Positions 9,415 through 17,751 of a stretch of DNA of 64,000 nucleotides are shown here, piece by piece. The stretch covers positions 35,503 to 99,502 of the forward strand of contig CAUVBP010000003.1 of NCBI GenBank assembly GCA_963550135.1, written 5' to 3'. Numbering within the stretch: position 1 is the stretch's first letter; each line of letters opens with the position of its first letter. The notes under the pieces are model-generated. The model saw only the letters and a list, made by a program, of their open reading frames with translations. It had not been told where the DNA came from and did not search any database. The stretch comes from Saccharimonas sp963550135. GTDB lineage: Bacteria > Patescibacteriota > Saccharimonadia > Saccharimonadales > Saccharimonadaceae. A program made the translations under genes and the position numbers.

Positions 9415-11073
9415 ATGTTTAGAAAGCTAGTATCAAATCTCGCCTTTAGCCCCGCATTAGTCGGACAATTAGGTTTTTATGCAAAACGGTTACGCAAAGA
9501 AGAATCGGTGCGCAGATTAGGACTTATTTTTACAGCTTTTGCGCTCGTTGTACAGTTTTTTGCCGTATTTCAGGCACCAGAGCCAGCTACCGCTGCCGAC
9601 GCTACTGATATGGTTTATGGCGGCGTATGGAGCAAGCAAGCCTTACTAAGTACCTATGACAGCAACGTCAACAATATCCGCGACCTCTACGATGCCGTCG
9701 GCATTTCTCGCAGCGATATTGACCAAGCTGGTAATAATTTGGAGTATCACAGAAGCAACGAAGGCTTATATTCTTGGGGTATGAAACCTGTATTCGGTGC
9801 AAGCCAAGGTGAAGGCGGCTACACCGTAAAAACTGGCGGTGGTACGCGAACGTTTTACTACAGACCGCAGCGGCTTTGGGGTAATTCAGGCGCTTATTCA
9901 GCTTACGTAGCTCGTTCATCAAAGACAGGAATGTGGTTCGGAATTATGCGCAGCTGCGGTAACCTAATTACACTAACCGTCCCGCCAGCTCCCGCTTGCC
10001 CTCCTGGACAATCAGGGACCTATCCAAATTGCTATACTCCGATGTGCACCGTCCCTGGCAAGACTAACCTGCCTGCGAACGACCCGAGGTGCAAAGCTGA
10101 CCCTGTCGCAGTATGTTCATCGCTAACAATCGTTAACAACAAGAATACCTACCAATACACCGCCTCCAGTAACACCAGCAATGGCGCTTCAATTACCGGT
10201 TATAGATTTGTTGTCTATCGAGATGGTAAACAATTAAAAACCATCGAAAGCAAGACTCGAACTGTCACCGACAAAGAAACTGTAGCTGGTAAATATACAG
10301 TTAAAGCTATCTTGAAAACATCTCTAGGCGACCGTACTAGTGATAGCTGTACCAAGGAATTTCAGATTGTAGAGCCAGCTAAGTGTCCGCAAAATCCTGC
10401 CTTGCTTGCCACAGATCCTAACTGTCAACCATGTCCAGGCGACACAACTTTGTGGATAAAAGATGCTAAGTGTAAAGAAGATATCATTCAAACAAAAACC
10501 GCCCAAAATACCTCGCAAGGCAACGCCGATGCTTCGACAACTACCGCCAAGGCGTCCGATCAAATTATTTACAAAATTACTGTTACCAACAAAGGATTGA
10601 AAGCTACCGATTACACCATCACCGAGAATCTCGCCGACGTCCTCCAATATGCTTCGCTAGAAAACAAAGGAGGAGCTACCTTAACTAAGGACACCTCTGG
10701 CAGCCAAGACACAGAAACTCTATTGGTATGGCCAAAAATCACGCTAAAGCCTGGTGAAACTCAAACTCGCGTATTCAGCGTGAAACTCCAAAGCACGATC
10801 TCGCCAAAAGCCACTGGCACTGGCAACCCTAATTCATACGATTGCAAGATGACCAATACTTTCGGCAATTCCGTGACCATTAATGTAGACTGTCCGGCAC
10901 AAAAGCAAGCAATTGAACAAACTGTTGCTCAACTTCCACACACCGGACCTGGCGAAAACATGCTATTTGCCGGAATCACCTTCGCTGTTGTCGCATTCTT
11001 CTACGCACGATCGCGTCAGCTGAAAAAGGAAGTCCGCTTAATCCGTCGAGATTTTAACTCAGGCACTATATAA
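9415..11073 (+). CDS. LPXTG-anchored surface protein with DUF11-like repeat
   Basis: A 552-residue secreted protein. Residues 1-60 form a long basic leader and hydrophobic helix ending in ATAADA, a leader style I associate with Saccharibacteria surface proteins. The middle has Cys-rich linkers (CPPGQSGTYPNCY, CPQNPALLATDPNC, CPGDTTLWIKDAKC) around an Ig-like domain. About residues 355-490 look like a DUF11/isopeptide-type adhesin repeat (DQIIYKITVTNKG, LQYASLENKGG). The C terminus has LPHTG at 507-511, a hydrophobic helix and a basic tail, a sortase signal. It probably mediates attachment to the host cell. No sortase gene is in the window. Confidence 0.85.
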   Translation: MFRKLVSNLAFSPALVGQLGFYAKRLRKEESVRRLGLIFTAFALVVQFFAVFQAPEPATAADATDMVYGGVWSKQALLSTYDSNVNNIRDLYDAVGISRSDIDQAGNNLEYHRSNEGLYSWGMKPVFGASQGEGGYTVKTGGGTRTFYYRPQRLWGNSGAYSAYVARSSKTGMWFGIMRSCGNLITLTVPPAPACPPGQSGTYPNCYTPMCTVPGKTNLPANDPRCKADPVAVCSSLTIVNNKNTYQYTASSNTSNGASITGYRFVVYRDGKQLKTIESKTRTVTDKETVAGKYTVKAILKTSLGDRTSDSCTKEFQIVEPAKCPQNPALLATDPNCQPCPGDTTLWIKDAKCKEDIIQTKTAQNTSQGNADASTTTAKASDQIIYKITVTNKGLKATDYTITENLADVLQYASLENKGGATLTKDTSGSQDTETLLVWPKITLKPGETQTRVFSVKLQSTISPKATGTGNPNSYDCKMTNTFGNSVTINVDCPAQKQAIEQTVAQLPHTGPGENMLFAGITFAVVAFFYARSRQLKKEVRLIRRDFNSGTI

Positions 11074-11111
11074 ATTATAAGATTATATAAACAAAGATGA
11101 GGTAGCTATCA

Positions 11112-11705
11112 ATGAATAATGAAAAAATACCATCACTTAGCGATAAGCATAAAGAGCAGTACACTAGCTCTGAAGTAATCCATCGAAAAACTCAAGAGAA
11201 TATTAACGCTAAAAATAAAACAGAGAAAGAAGCTAGCTCTGAAGCCTCTCAGGAACAACTGAAGAGAGCACGCCATGAAGCCTTAAACCAAGCTAGAGAA
11301 ATCGCCCAAGAACGTAAAGAAAACAAAATAAAAACTAATGAAATCAGTCCGGAGAAGAAACGCCGCGGCCCTACCTCTAAACAAGAACGCAAAGCCGCTT
11401 TCGACAAGACTATGACCGAAATTCAATCCGAAATGTCACCTGCCAGCAGAACTTTCAGTAAAGTTATTCATAACCCCGCCGTCGAGAAGAGCAGCGAGGT
11501 GATTGGTAATACTGTAGCACGTCCTAATGCCATATTGTCAGGGTCAGCTGCAGCTTTTATCCTTACAGCTGGTATATATTTAGTCGCTAAGCACTTCGGA
11601 TATTCGCTATCTGGCACAGAGACCATTGCCACCTTCGTCTTAGGGTGGGTCATCGGCTTGATTTACGATTACATTCGCGTCCTAATATTCGGCAAATCCA
11701 AGTAA
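11112..11705 (+). CDS. Membrane protein with long charged N-terminal region
   Basis: Unrecognised, 197 residues. Residues 1-115 are highly charged, Lys/Glu/Gln-rich and probably helical or disordered. The C-terminal 65 residues hold two hydrophobic helices (SGSAAAFILTAGIYLVAKHFGYSL and TIATFVLGWVIGLIYDYIRVLIF). It follows the LPXTG gene by 38 nt with GATGAGGTAG as a ribosome binding site, so it is likely co-transcribed. A cytoplasmic coiled region tethered to the membrane is the plain reading; a link to surface-protein display is only inferred from position. Confidence 0.75.
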   Translation: MNNEKIPSLSDKHKEQYTSSEVIHRKTQENINAKNKTEKEASSEASQEQLKRARHEALNQAREIAQERKENKIKTNEISPEKKRRGPTSKQERKAAFDKTMTEIQSEMSPASRTFSKVIHNPAVEKSSEVIGNTVARPNAILSGSAAAFILTAGIYLVAKHFGYSLSGTETIATFVLGWVIGLIYDYIRVLIFGKSK

Positions 11706-11715
11706 CTTTTGCCAA

Positions 11716-14700
11716 CTAACGTAATTTTATCGAAACTTCACCGCTATTGTCGCTGTCGCGCATATTTAGAGTATTACTAGCAGGCTGTTGTGGCGCCGAA
11801 ATCGGACCATTATCTGCAATTGGCTCTGTCGACAAATTAACACTTTGCGTGGCAGAATTAACATTATGAGACTTACCAACTTGCAGCGGTGCAGTAACTG
11901 CTGGCGGTACTGCACCAAGCTGTGACTGTGCCAAATTTATTGGATTATTTCGAGACGGCTGCTGCGGAAGCTGTTGTAGCTGCGGCTGAGCTGGCAAGAC
12001 ACTGCTAGAAGCACGAGAATAAGCGTCAGTATAATTTTGAGATTGAGCGGGTCCAGCAGCAGCCGCTGCATTGCCAGTCGAAGACATCGGCGGTTTGGTA
12101 TTAGCTGGTAGCGGCGAAGATACTGGACGCGGCGTAGTGCTATTTCTACCGGTTACTTGCTTGCGTTTCGCTAACCATTCATCCAAAAAAGATGAACTAC
12201 TACTCGGTGCTATTTTATTAGGAGTGTTAGCAGCGGCTCCAGCCGTATTTTTCAACTGTTTATTATTTCCAGAAGATTGATTCATGCTAGTACGTGCCGC
12301 TATCTCACGCTCAACTTGAGCCCGCGGATGTCCGTATTTTGCAGCCGACAGTCTGCGCAAAGCATCGCCCAACTGAGCATTTTGGTGGCCCATCGGGGGA
12401 ATCCATGCCATACTAAACGGCGCAGACGGCACACCTTCAATCTGGGCGACACAGACAGATTCAAAGTTTGGCAATTTCGTCAAATCTTCTGCATCAAACA
12501 CTGGTGTATAGCGCTTAACCATAATTTCTGCGTCGGTTATACCGATCCGGCCGGTGATAGTTGTACCAACGTTACCGAGAATAGCCTCGCGTAGTTCTTC
12601 CTTCAGCTGCGTCATGAACTGATTAGCTAATACCAAGCTCAATCGATATTTGCGAGCCTCGCTCAAAATAGTCTCGAAGCTATCAGTCGCAAAGTTCTGA
12701 AACTCATCAACATACAGCGTAAAATCTTTGCGCTCGTCCTCTGGGATCTTGGCCCGCGCCATCGCTGCAGCCTGAAACTTCATCACAAAGACAATACCAA
12801 GCAATTTAGAGTTAAGATCGCCTAATTTACCTTTCGATAAGTTCACCAGCAAAATCTTGTTATTATTCATGATGTCTTGAAAATCAAAGCCGCTTTTTGT
12901 CTGGCCAATAATATTACGCATAGCATCATTGCTAATGAACGGACCAAATTTAGCAATAACCCAGCTGATAACCTCGCCTGCCTCGCTCGATCGCTGCGAT
13001 GCCGGAAACTCCTTTGTCCAAAAATCTAACACTTGCTGGTCGGTAACGTATTTCAGCTTGTTGTTTCTGAAACTATCATCAACCAAGAGCTTCGGTATAT
13101 CGACAAAAGTACCGCCCGCCGGATCGCTCATTAATAACAGCGCGCAGTTGCGGAATATATGCTCCAACCGCGGACCAACGATACCAGTATGCCCTGGATC
13201 ATACAAACCATAAAGCATACCGATAGCTTCTTGTACCAAAAAGTCTTTTTGGTCTGGGTGGTCAAACTCAAACATATTTAGACCAATCGGATTATCCATA
13301 TCGCTTGGGTTGAAATAAATAATGTCTTCAACGCGCTCCTTTGGCACCTTTTCTAGCAAATGCTCCGCAAGGTCCCCGTGAGGATCAACCAGGGCAAAAC
13401 CCCGCCCATCCAGCATATCTTGGTAGGCTAGATTTTCCTGCAAAACTGATTTACCAACACCCGTCTGTCCAATAATATGTATATGGCGGCGGCGGTCTTT
13501 ATCACTTAATCTAATTGGCTTCTTAACACCGCGAAATTCGTTGTATCCTAACAGCAAACCAGTCTCCATCACCTGCGTCGGTCCATCGACTTGCTTGCTC
13601 ATCTGGCGCTTGACTTGCGAGCTTGGAATACTATTCTGATCCGGCAAATGAAAAATCGTCGCCAGCTCTACGCTATTTAATATATTCTTATTAACCTGCT
13701 GCGGGAAGAAACGAAAAATATAAGACGAAGTTAGTTCTTCGATGTTTTTTGCTAACGTGAATTTAAATCCGTTAAACGTCGGCGAGTCAAATAATGCAAA
13801 TGCTGCAACAATGTTTTTCAATATTACCTGAGAACGGGCTGCTGTATTAGACGAAACAACAGCCCGTATCAATACCTCGTACCCCGGATAACGGGTTTTT
13901 TCTTGGATAGCATCAACAGTCGCCTGTTCGACAGAGTTAAGCGGCTTTTTGTCCTCTGGCTTTTTGTCGTCGCTCTCTGGCGGTTTCCATAGAGACTCCA
14001 TAATTTCGCTCGGCGAGAAGAACACCGAAAGTCCGGTCTTTTTTTTGTCTTTGTCTTCTATGATTTTTTCAGAGACAGAAACTGCCGACTTGGCCCATCG
14101 CTCATTAGCTGGACGGATTAATATTTGGATACCTATACCATCTTCGCGAGTCGCTGCTGATAAAGCATTCAGCAATGCGCGCGATGCATCACGTTTAGAT
14201 TCCATGTATGTTGCAATAGGATAAGCAAAGTTCTTCCTCAAAGTAAACTCGCCACCAATCGTACCGCTCATCTTACCGACCTTGCTAAAAACAGTATGCT
14301 CCGATACCTCTTCTAGCCGAGCCGATGGGTAGGCCGCTGCAATTGCCTGGCGAACTACCTCGGTGAGCACTGTAGGTACAACAGCATAATAGAACACCAA
14401 GCCATCGCGAGCCACTATTTCAAACGACAAATGCCTCTGCCCATAAATCTTACTCTTAAAACCTTTAGTGGCAGTACTGGATATAATATTGTACATAACC
14501 TGAGCTTGCGACAACACTTCTTCCGTCAAATCTCGTTTATCACGCCCGTCGCTAACAATATCATCGCTAGCTGGCGGCAGATGAATTAATATCGGCACCA
14601 TCTTAAGCCCGCGCTCATAGTTCTTCGCCTCACGAAGAGTATTACGATAGACCATAAACACAACAAAAGACCCTAGCCCGATCACCAAAGCTATTGCAAA

Positions 14701-14736
14701 CAATGTTACAAGAGTGCCTATCCCGCCGCCAGACAC
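11716..14736 (-). CDS. Large TraG/VirB4-like (HerA/FtsK superfamily) ATPase
   Basis: A 1006-residue protein of the kind annotated in CPR genomes as type IV secretion or conjugative DNA-transfer ATPase. An N-terminal membrane helix (residues 8-30) is followed by a ~350-residue domain, then the ATPase with Walker A IIGQTGVGKS near residue 427, and Walker B LYVDEFQNFA near 677. The last ~200 residues are a Pro/Gln/Asn/Ser-rich tail of low complexity. It probably drives DNA or protein through the envelope, but no relaxase or VirB channel gene is visible here. It is 3 nt downstream of a small acidic gene, in the same operon. Confidence 0.8.
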   Translation of the reverse strand: MSGGGIGTLVTLFAIALVIGLGSFVVFMVYRNTLREAKNYERGLKMVPILIHLPPASDDIVSDGRDKRDLTEEVLSQAQVMYNIISSTATKGFKSKIYGQRHLSFEIVARDGLVFYYAVVPTVLTEVVRQAIAAAYPSARLEEVSEHTVFSKVGKMSGTIGGEFTLRKNFAYPIATYMESKRDASRALLNALSAATREDGIGIQILIRPANERWAKSAVSVSEKIIEDKDKKKTGLSVFFSPSEIMESLWKPPESDDKKPEDKKPLNSVEQATVDAIQEKTRYPGYEVLIRAVVSSNTAARSQVILKNIVAAFALFDSPTFNGFKFTLAKNIEELTSSYIFRFFPQQVNKNILNSVELATIFHLPDQNSIPSSQVKRQMSKQVDGPTQVMETGLLLGYNEFRGVKKPIRLSDKDRRRHIHIIGQTGVGKSVLQENLAYQDMLDGRGFALVDPHGDLAEHLLEKVPKERVEDIIYFNPSDMDNPIGLNMFEFDHPDQKDFLVQEAIGMLYGLYDPGHTGIVGPRLEHIFRNCALLLMSDPAGGTFVDIPKLLVDDSFRNNKLKYVTDQQVLDFWTKEFPASQRSSEAGEVISWVIAKFGPFISNDAMRNIIGQTKSGFDFQDIMNNNKILLVNLSKGKLGDLNSKLLGIVFVMKFQAAAMARAKIPEDERKDFTLYVDEFQNFATDSFETILSEARKYRLSLVLANQFMTQLKEELREAILGNVGTTITGRIGITDAEIMVKRYTPVFDAEDLTKLPNFESVCVAQIEGVPSAPFSMAWIPPMGHQNAQLGDALRRLSAAKYGHPRAQVEREIAARTSMNQSSGNNKQLKNTAGAAANTPNKIAPSSSSSFLDEWLAKRKQVTGRNSTTPRPVSSPLPANTKPPMSSTGNAAAAAGPAQSQNYTDAYSRASSSVLPAQPQLQQLPQQPSRNNPINLAQSQLGAVPPAVTAPLQVGKSHNVNSATQSVNLSTEPIADNGPISAPQQPASNTLNMRDSDNSGEVSIKLR

Positions 14737-14739
14737 TGC

Positions 14740-15168
14740 CTAATCCTCTACTTTCCCTATTTCGCGCCCGTAGCGTTTCCTTATATATTCTATCTGAAGT
14801 TTGCCGATCTCAACCTCGCGACGATACGGGTCGTCTTTGGTCTCTGCGATAATTTTCTTAGCTTTATCAACCCACTCCTTTTCAATAAGGTCATCATCAT
14901 TGGCTATCAGCGCTGTGGTGTCATCAGATGTCGCAGACTGAGCAGCGCCAGGATCCACGGTTGGCTGAACTATAGGAATTGGCTGAGGTAGCACTATTTG
15001 AGGAGCCGCGTTAGCAACAGCCTCTGCAGAAGCAGCATTCATCACTTCTCTAGAAGTATTTTGCTTCTCAAGATTACCGCCATCTATGCCAAAAGTAGGT
15101 GTCTCGTAACTATTCTGCGGCAGCACCTCTCTCTGCACAGGAACTTGTTCTCTTATACCCGGTTCCAT
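14740..15168 (-). CDS. Small acidic protein upstream of the TraG-like ATPase
   Basis: Unrecognised, 142 residues. The first ~100 residues are Pro/Gln/Ala-rich (IVLPQPIPIVQPTVDPG) and probably disordered. The last ~45 are charged and helical (EKEWVDKAKKIIAETKDDPYRREVEIGKLQIEYIRKRYG). Spacing of 3 nt to the ATPase gene suggests translational coupling, and a role as partner or adaptor of the ATPase is inferred from that alone. No signal peptide or membrane segment is visible. Confidence 0.7.
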   Translation of the reverse strand: MEPGIREQVPVQREVLPQNSYETPTFGIDGGNLEKQNTSREVMNAASAEAVANAAPQIVLPQPIPIVQPTVDPGAAQSATSDDTTALIANDDDLIEKEWVDKAKKIIAETKDDPYRREVEIGKLQIEYIRKRYGREIGKVED

Positions 15169-15218
15169 ATTAAGTAAATTATACCATATGCGTTTACAAT
15201 TTTTCTAGGCCTCAACCC

Positions 15219-15599
15219 TCACTTCACACGCTTCTGATGCCGAACATACAAAAGAGCCAACAATACAAAGAGCGTAATTAATACATATGTACCTGCTTGA
15301 ATTTGTCCTATTGATTGCACAGCAACAATCACAGTCGGCGCCAACGCTAACACTGCACCATACATTAAGGTATACATGTCATCAGCACTCCGCTTAGACG
15401 ACTCAGAGTTATACTTACTCACAACCTTGTTTATAAATAGAAGCAAGAGAGTCAATGTGCAAGTAAGAAAAATATATATTAATACAAACACAACAACTAC
15501 AATAGCCGGACCAACTTTGGACGGCGCGGTCGTCTGCGTTATCGCTAGCAACACCACTAACGACAAAAACATCAAAAATGCAATTAAGCGTTTATACAT
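15219..15599 (-). CDS. Small multi-helix membrane protein
   Basis: Unrecognised, 126 residues, with four predicted membrane helices (about residues 5-22, 30-56, 78-95 and 103-120) and a basic C terminus (YVRHQKRVK). It is 50 nt upstream of the acidic gene and may be the first gene of the same minus-strand operon with the ATPase. AGGTG sits near the start at ATG 15599. The loop SKYNSESSKRSADDMYT is the only sizeable polar segment. Confidence 0.65.
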   Translation of the reverse strand: MYKRLIAFLMFLSLVVLLAITQTTAPSKVGPAIVVVVFVLIYIFLTCTLTLLLLFINKVVSKYNSESSKRSADDMYTLMYGAVLALAPTVIVAVQSIGQIQAGTYVLITLFVLLALLYVRHQKRVK

Positions 15600-15659
15600 G
15601 ATTTAAATAATAACACCTAGGAGGCAAAAGCAGCGTCACAATATAACGAAGCACCTTTG

Positions 15660-15845
15660 TAAACAACTATTAGGGTCGCTGCAACAACTGCTTTTTGCCC
15701 GATTGACCGCTCGCACTTAGCGAGCAAAAGACTTGCGATCGCGCGGACCTACACCACACACCTGATGGTCACTGACATCGCAATCTCAAGGATTAATCAG
15801 GTGTGTAATGCGCGCACATATCGCGCGCTCAACGCCTTTTTTTAT
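15660..15845 (+). other. Structured intergenic segment, possible small RNA
   Basis: Three successive hairpins read on the plus strand: GCTCGC-ACTTA-GCGAGC near 15710-15726; an 11-bp stem ACACACCTGAT / ATCAGGTGTGT at about 15753-15807; and GCGCG / CGCGC near 15810-15828. They are followed by CC and a run of seven T from about 15837. The density of perfect stems ending in a T-run suggests an RNA gene or a strong terminator complex. It does not match tmRNA, SRP RNA, 6S or RNase P motifs I know. Strand is inferred from the T-run. Confidence 0.35.
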
Positions 15846-16634
15846 TTAATAGGCGGAGCTTAGGTGGAACCATAGTATTAGTTATTTGGCGCCACCTAGT
15901 TTCCGTCGATTATTATTGTGGAGGCTTATTTGGTTGGTATTGTTTTGCTTTTTTTGTTTTTCTAAAAGCTTACTCACACTATAGCAAATCAATGATAAAA
16001 AGTCAACGTCTATCGTAATATAAATATTGTTATTTATACTACAGCTCACTATTTTACTATACACACCTCTGTTATTACTGTACTGTTGCATTTTTTTCTA
16101 CAGTGTGATAATTACAATGATAACTATTTCATCAAGCTACTATTAATTATTTATTACAACAAATAGACTTTAGATCATATCGAATTTAAAAAATACAACA
16201 CTACATCAGGCTCTACACTGCGAATTTAACTTATAACAAACAGCTAACTACGATACATTTATACAAACTATTTTTCATTAAAATTCATTGCACTATTTGT
16301 ATTCAAAAATCCTTTATATAATTAACGTTTATACAAAAACTAAGCAAGATCTTCAGTACATTTTATGACATCCGAGATGCGACAACTATACATACAGCAT
16401 GGCAAAAATTATATTAATGCGATAAAAAAGCCTACTATATAATCTGTCCTGCAATGTACCGTATGTACAGAAAGACAATCCAGCAACGAACCAGAATCAG
16501 AGACAACCCAGCATGTCGATCTATGTACATGCAAGCAACAATATACTTTAGTTGCAAAAACAAAAATTCAACAACTTAATTCATAAAAATCTTTTTCATA
16601 GGCACAATACAACTTACACACAAATACGTAATAT
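15846..16634. other. AT-rich gene-free stretch
   Basis: About 800 bases, clearly more AT-rich than the flanks, with short tandem-like A/T words and no reading frame with convincing codon use or start site. The 69-residue minus-strand frame at 15882-16091 is Asn/Lys/Ile-rich and looks like translated AT-rich DNA. I see no repeat array, insertion sequence end or tRNA in it. Confidence 0.5.
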
Positions 16635-16901
16635 CTACTGGGCTAATAGTGCCAATGACCAATCTCTAACCGTCAAGCTTCGTCTGCCAAAAATAGTCAC
16701 TGCTAGTTTCAGTATCGCCTTCCAGAACTTGTCTATGAAGCCGGAAGGGCTTGGCCTGAGCCTCCTTAGCCAATCGCTAACATTTGGGCGCGATAAGCCT
16801 AGAATTATTTTGCCGACACCACATTTATGCTGCCAGCACCAGATTAAGGCACGGATTTCCTTGCCTCCGCATTCCTTACACGTTAGACCTCCCTGCGCCA
16901 T
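16635..16901 (-). CDS. Small putative zinc-ribbon protein
   Basis: Unrecognised, 88 residues. The N-terminal half has CKECGG (residues 8-13) and WCWQHKCGVG (about 21-30), a Cys/His pattern that could bind zinc. The rest is basic with a hydrophobic segment (FWKAILKLAVTIFG). GC content and codon use resemble real genes and differ from the AT-rich DNA on its 5' and 3' sides. A TTAACA-16-TTTTAT promoter would place the transcript start at or next to the ATG, another leaderless arrangement. A plus-strand frame over the same DNA is less protein-like. Function unknown. Confidence 0.5.
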   Translation of the reverse strand: MAQGGLTCKECGGKEIRALIWCWQHKCGVGKIILGLSRPNVSDWLRRLRPSPSGFIDKFWKAILKLAVTIFGRRSLTVRDWSLALLAQ

Positions 16902-17208
16902 ACGATAAAATTTCTGGTAATAATTCTGTTAAGCTATTCACCAGAAACAGCCCTCTCTACATTCAGTCGTTAGTTGCTAACCGATATTTACAGAATTACA
17001 AATCAACATATCTATCGTATCGTTTCAAGGCATAAAACATATTTATTTGCTCTAATTATCCCGTTATCTAGTGTGGTATTTTTTACCTAGCAATCTTGCT
17101 AAAAAACATTGACACAAGCAGATTTTCACATTACTATAGAGATAGTTCCTGAATAAAAAAATTATACAGGAACCAGAAATAAACACTTCAGAAAACTCCA
17201 CAACCATT

Positions 17209-17244
17209 AGAATGACTACTACTCGCAGGTAGTCATTCTTTTTT
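17209..17244 (+). terminator. Plus-strand intrinsic terminator with no obvious gene
   Basis: AGAATGACTAC and GTAGTCATTCT form a perfect 11-bp stem with a 9-nt loop, followed on the plus strand by six T. No plus-strand gene is recognised in the preceding 1.6 kb, so it either ends an unrecognised transcript or blocks readthrough toward the tmRNA gene. Confidence 0.65.
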
Positions 17245-17255
17245 ATCGCATAAAT

Positions 17256-17277
17256 CAAAAAGAGCCCGAAAGGCTCT
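17256..17277 (-). terminator. tmRNA terminator
   Basis: AGAGCC and GGCTCT form a 6-bp stem with a 5-nt loop, followed on the minus strand by TTTTTG. It lies 14 nt past the 3' CCA of tmRNA. Confidence 0.8.
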
Positions 17278-17290
17278 ACAGCAAACGATG

Positions 17291-17686
17291 TGGTGGAGCT
17301 GCCGGGTACTGCCCCCGGGTCCGCAGAGTAACCTGTTGTTTGTCTACGCACATAGTCTAACTCGTTAAATAATCGCTTATCCGCTCAAAGCTAGACAAAC
17401 ATACGAACTAGCGATCTGCTTAAAATCTTAATTAATGATATAGCAGAAATATCAATTAACCGATCTTGCTAGATATGACACACCTAGCCTATAGCAAGAG
17501 TCTAGGCGGATGCGGCTGCCAGTAATATTACGCAGCTAGCGCAAAGGCTGTCTGCCGTGGCATCAATGATGCAACAAACGCCTTCGCTTTGTTTGCAAAT
17601 TTTGCAACTATTAATTCTGATAACGTCAGAAGTCGGTACGCAAAACAACCTGTTAAATTCTCTACGTCGAACGCTATATCAGCCCC
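17291..17686 (-). ncRNA. ssrA: tmRNA (transfer-messenger RNA)
   Basis: About 396 nt on the minus strand. The 5' end GGGGCTGATATAGCGTTCGAC and the 3' end, a T arm closing in CGGCAGCTCCACCA, form the tRNA-like domain. The tag frame runs from the GCA at 17605 to the TAA ending at 17528 and encodes 25 residues, starting AKFANK and ending FALAA, so it ends in the usual protease-recognised ALAA. The tag is much longer than the 10-residue E. coli tag. tmRNA with SmpB rescues stalled ribosomes and marks the product for degradation. Confidence 0.93.
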
Positions 17687-17700
17687 GCGTTACTCTTGAC

Positions 17701-17706
17701 ATTATA
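17701..17706 (-). promoter_or_regulatory. -10 box (TATAAT) of the tmRNA gene
   Basis: TATAAT on the minus strand lies about 14 nt upstream of the mature 5' end; the -35 is poor. The comM gene diverges from here. Confidence 0.6.
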
Positions 17707-17751
17707 TCACTTATTTACATCATCCGTATAGTATGATTAACTTTTAACTAT

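Noticed and set aside
15882..16091. Minus-strand 69-residue Asn/Ile/Lys-rich frame
   Set aside because: Composition simply reflects AT-rich DNA; no start signals.
17064..17351. Minus-strand 95-residue frame
   Set aside because: It begins inside the tmRNA 3' end and runs through the tmRNA terminator.
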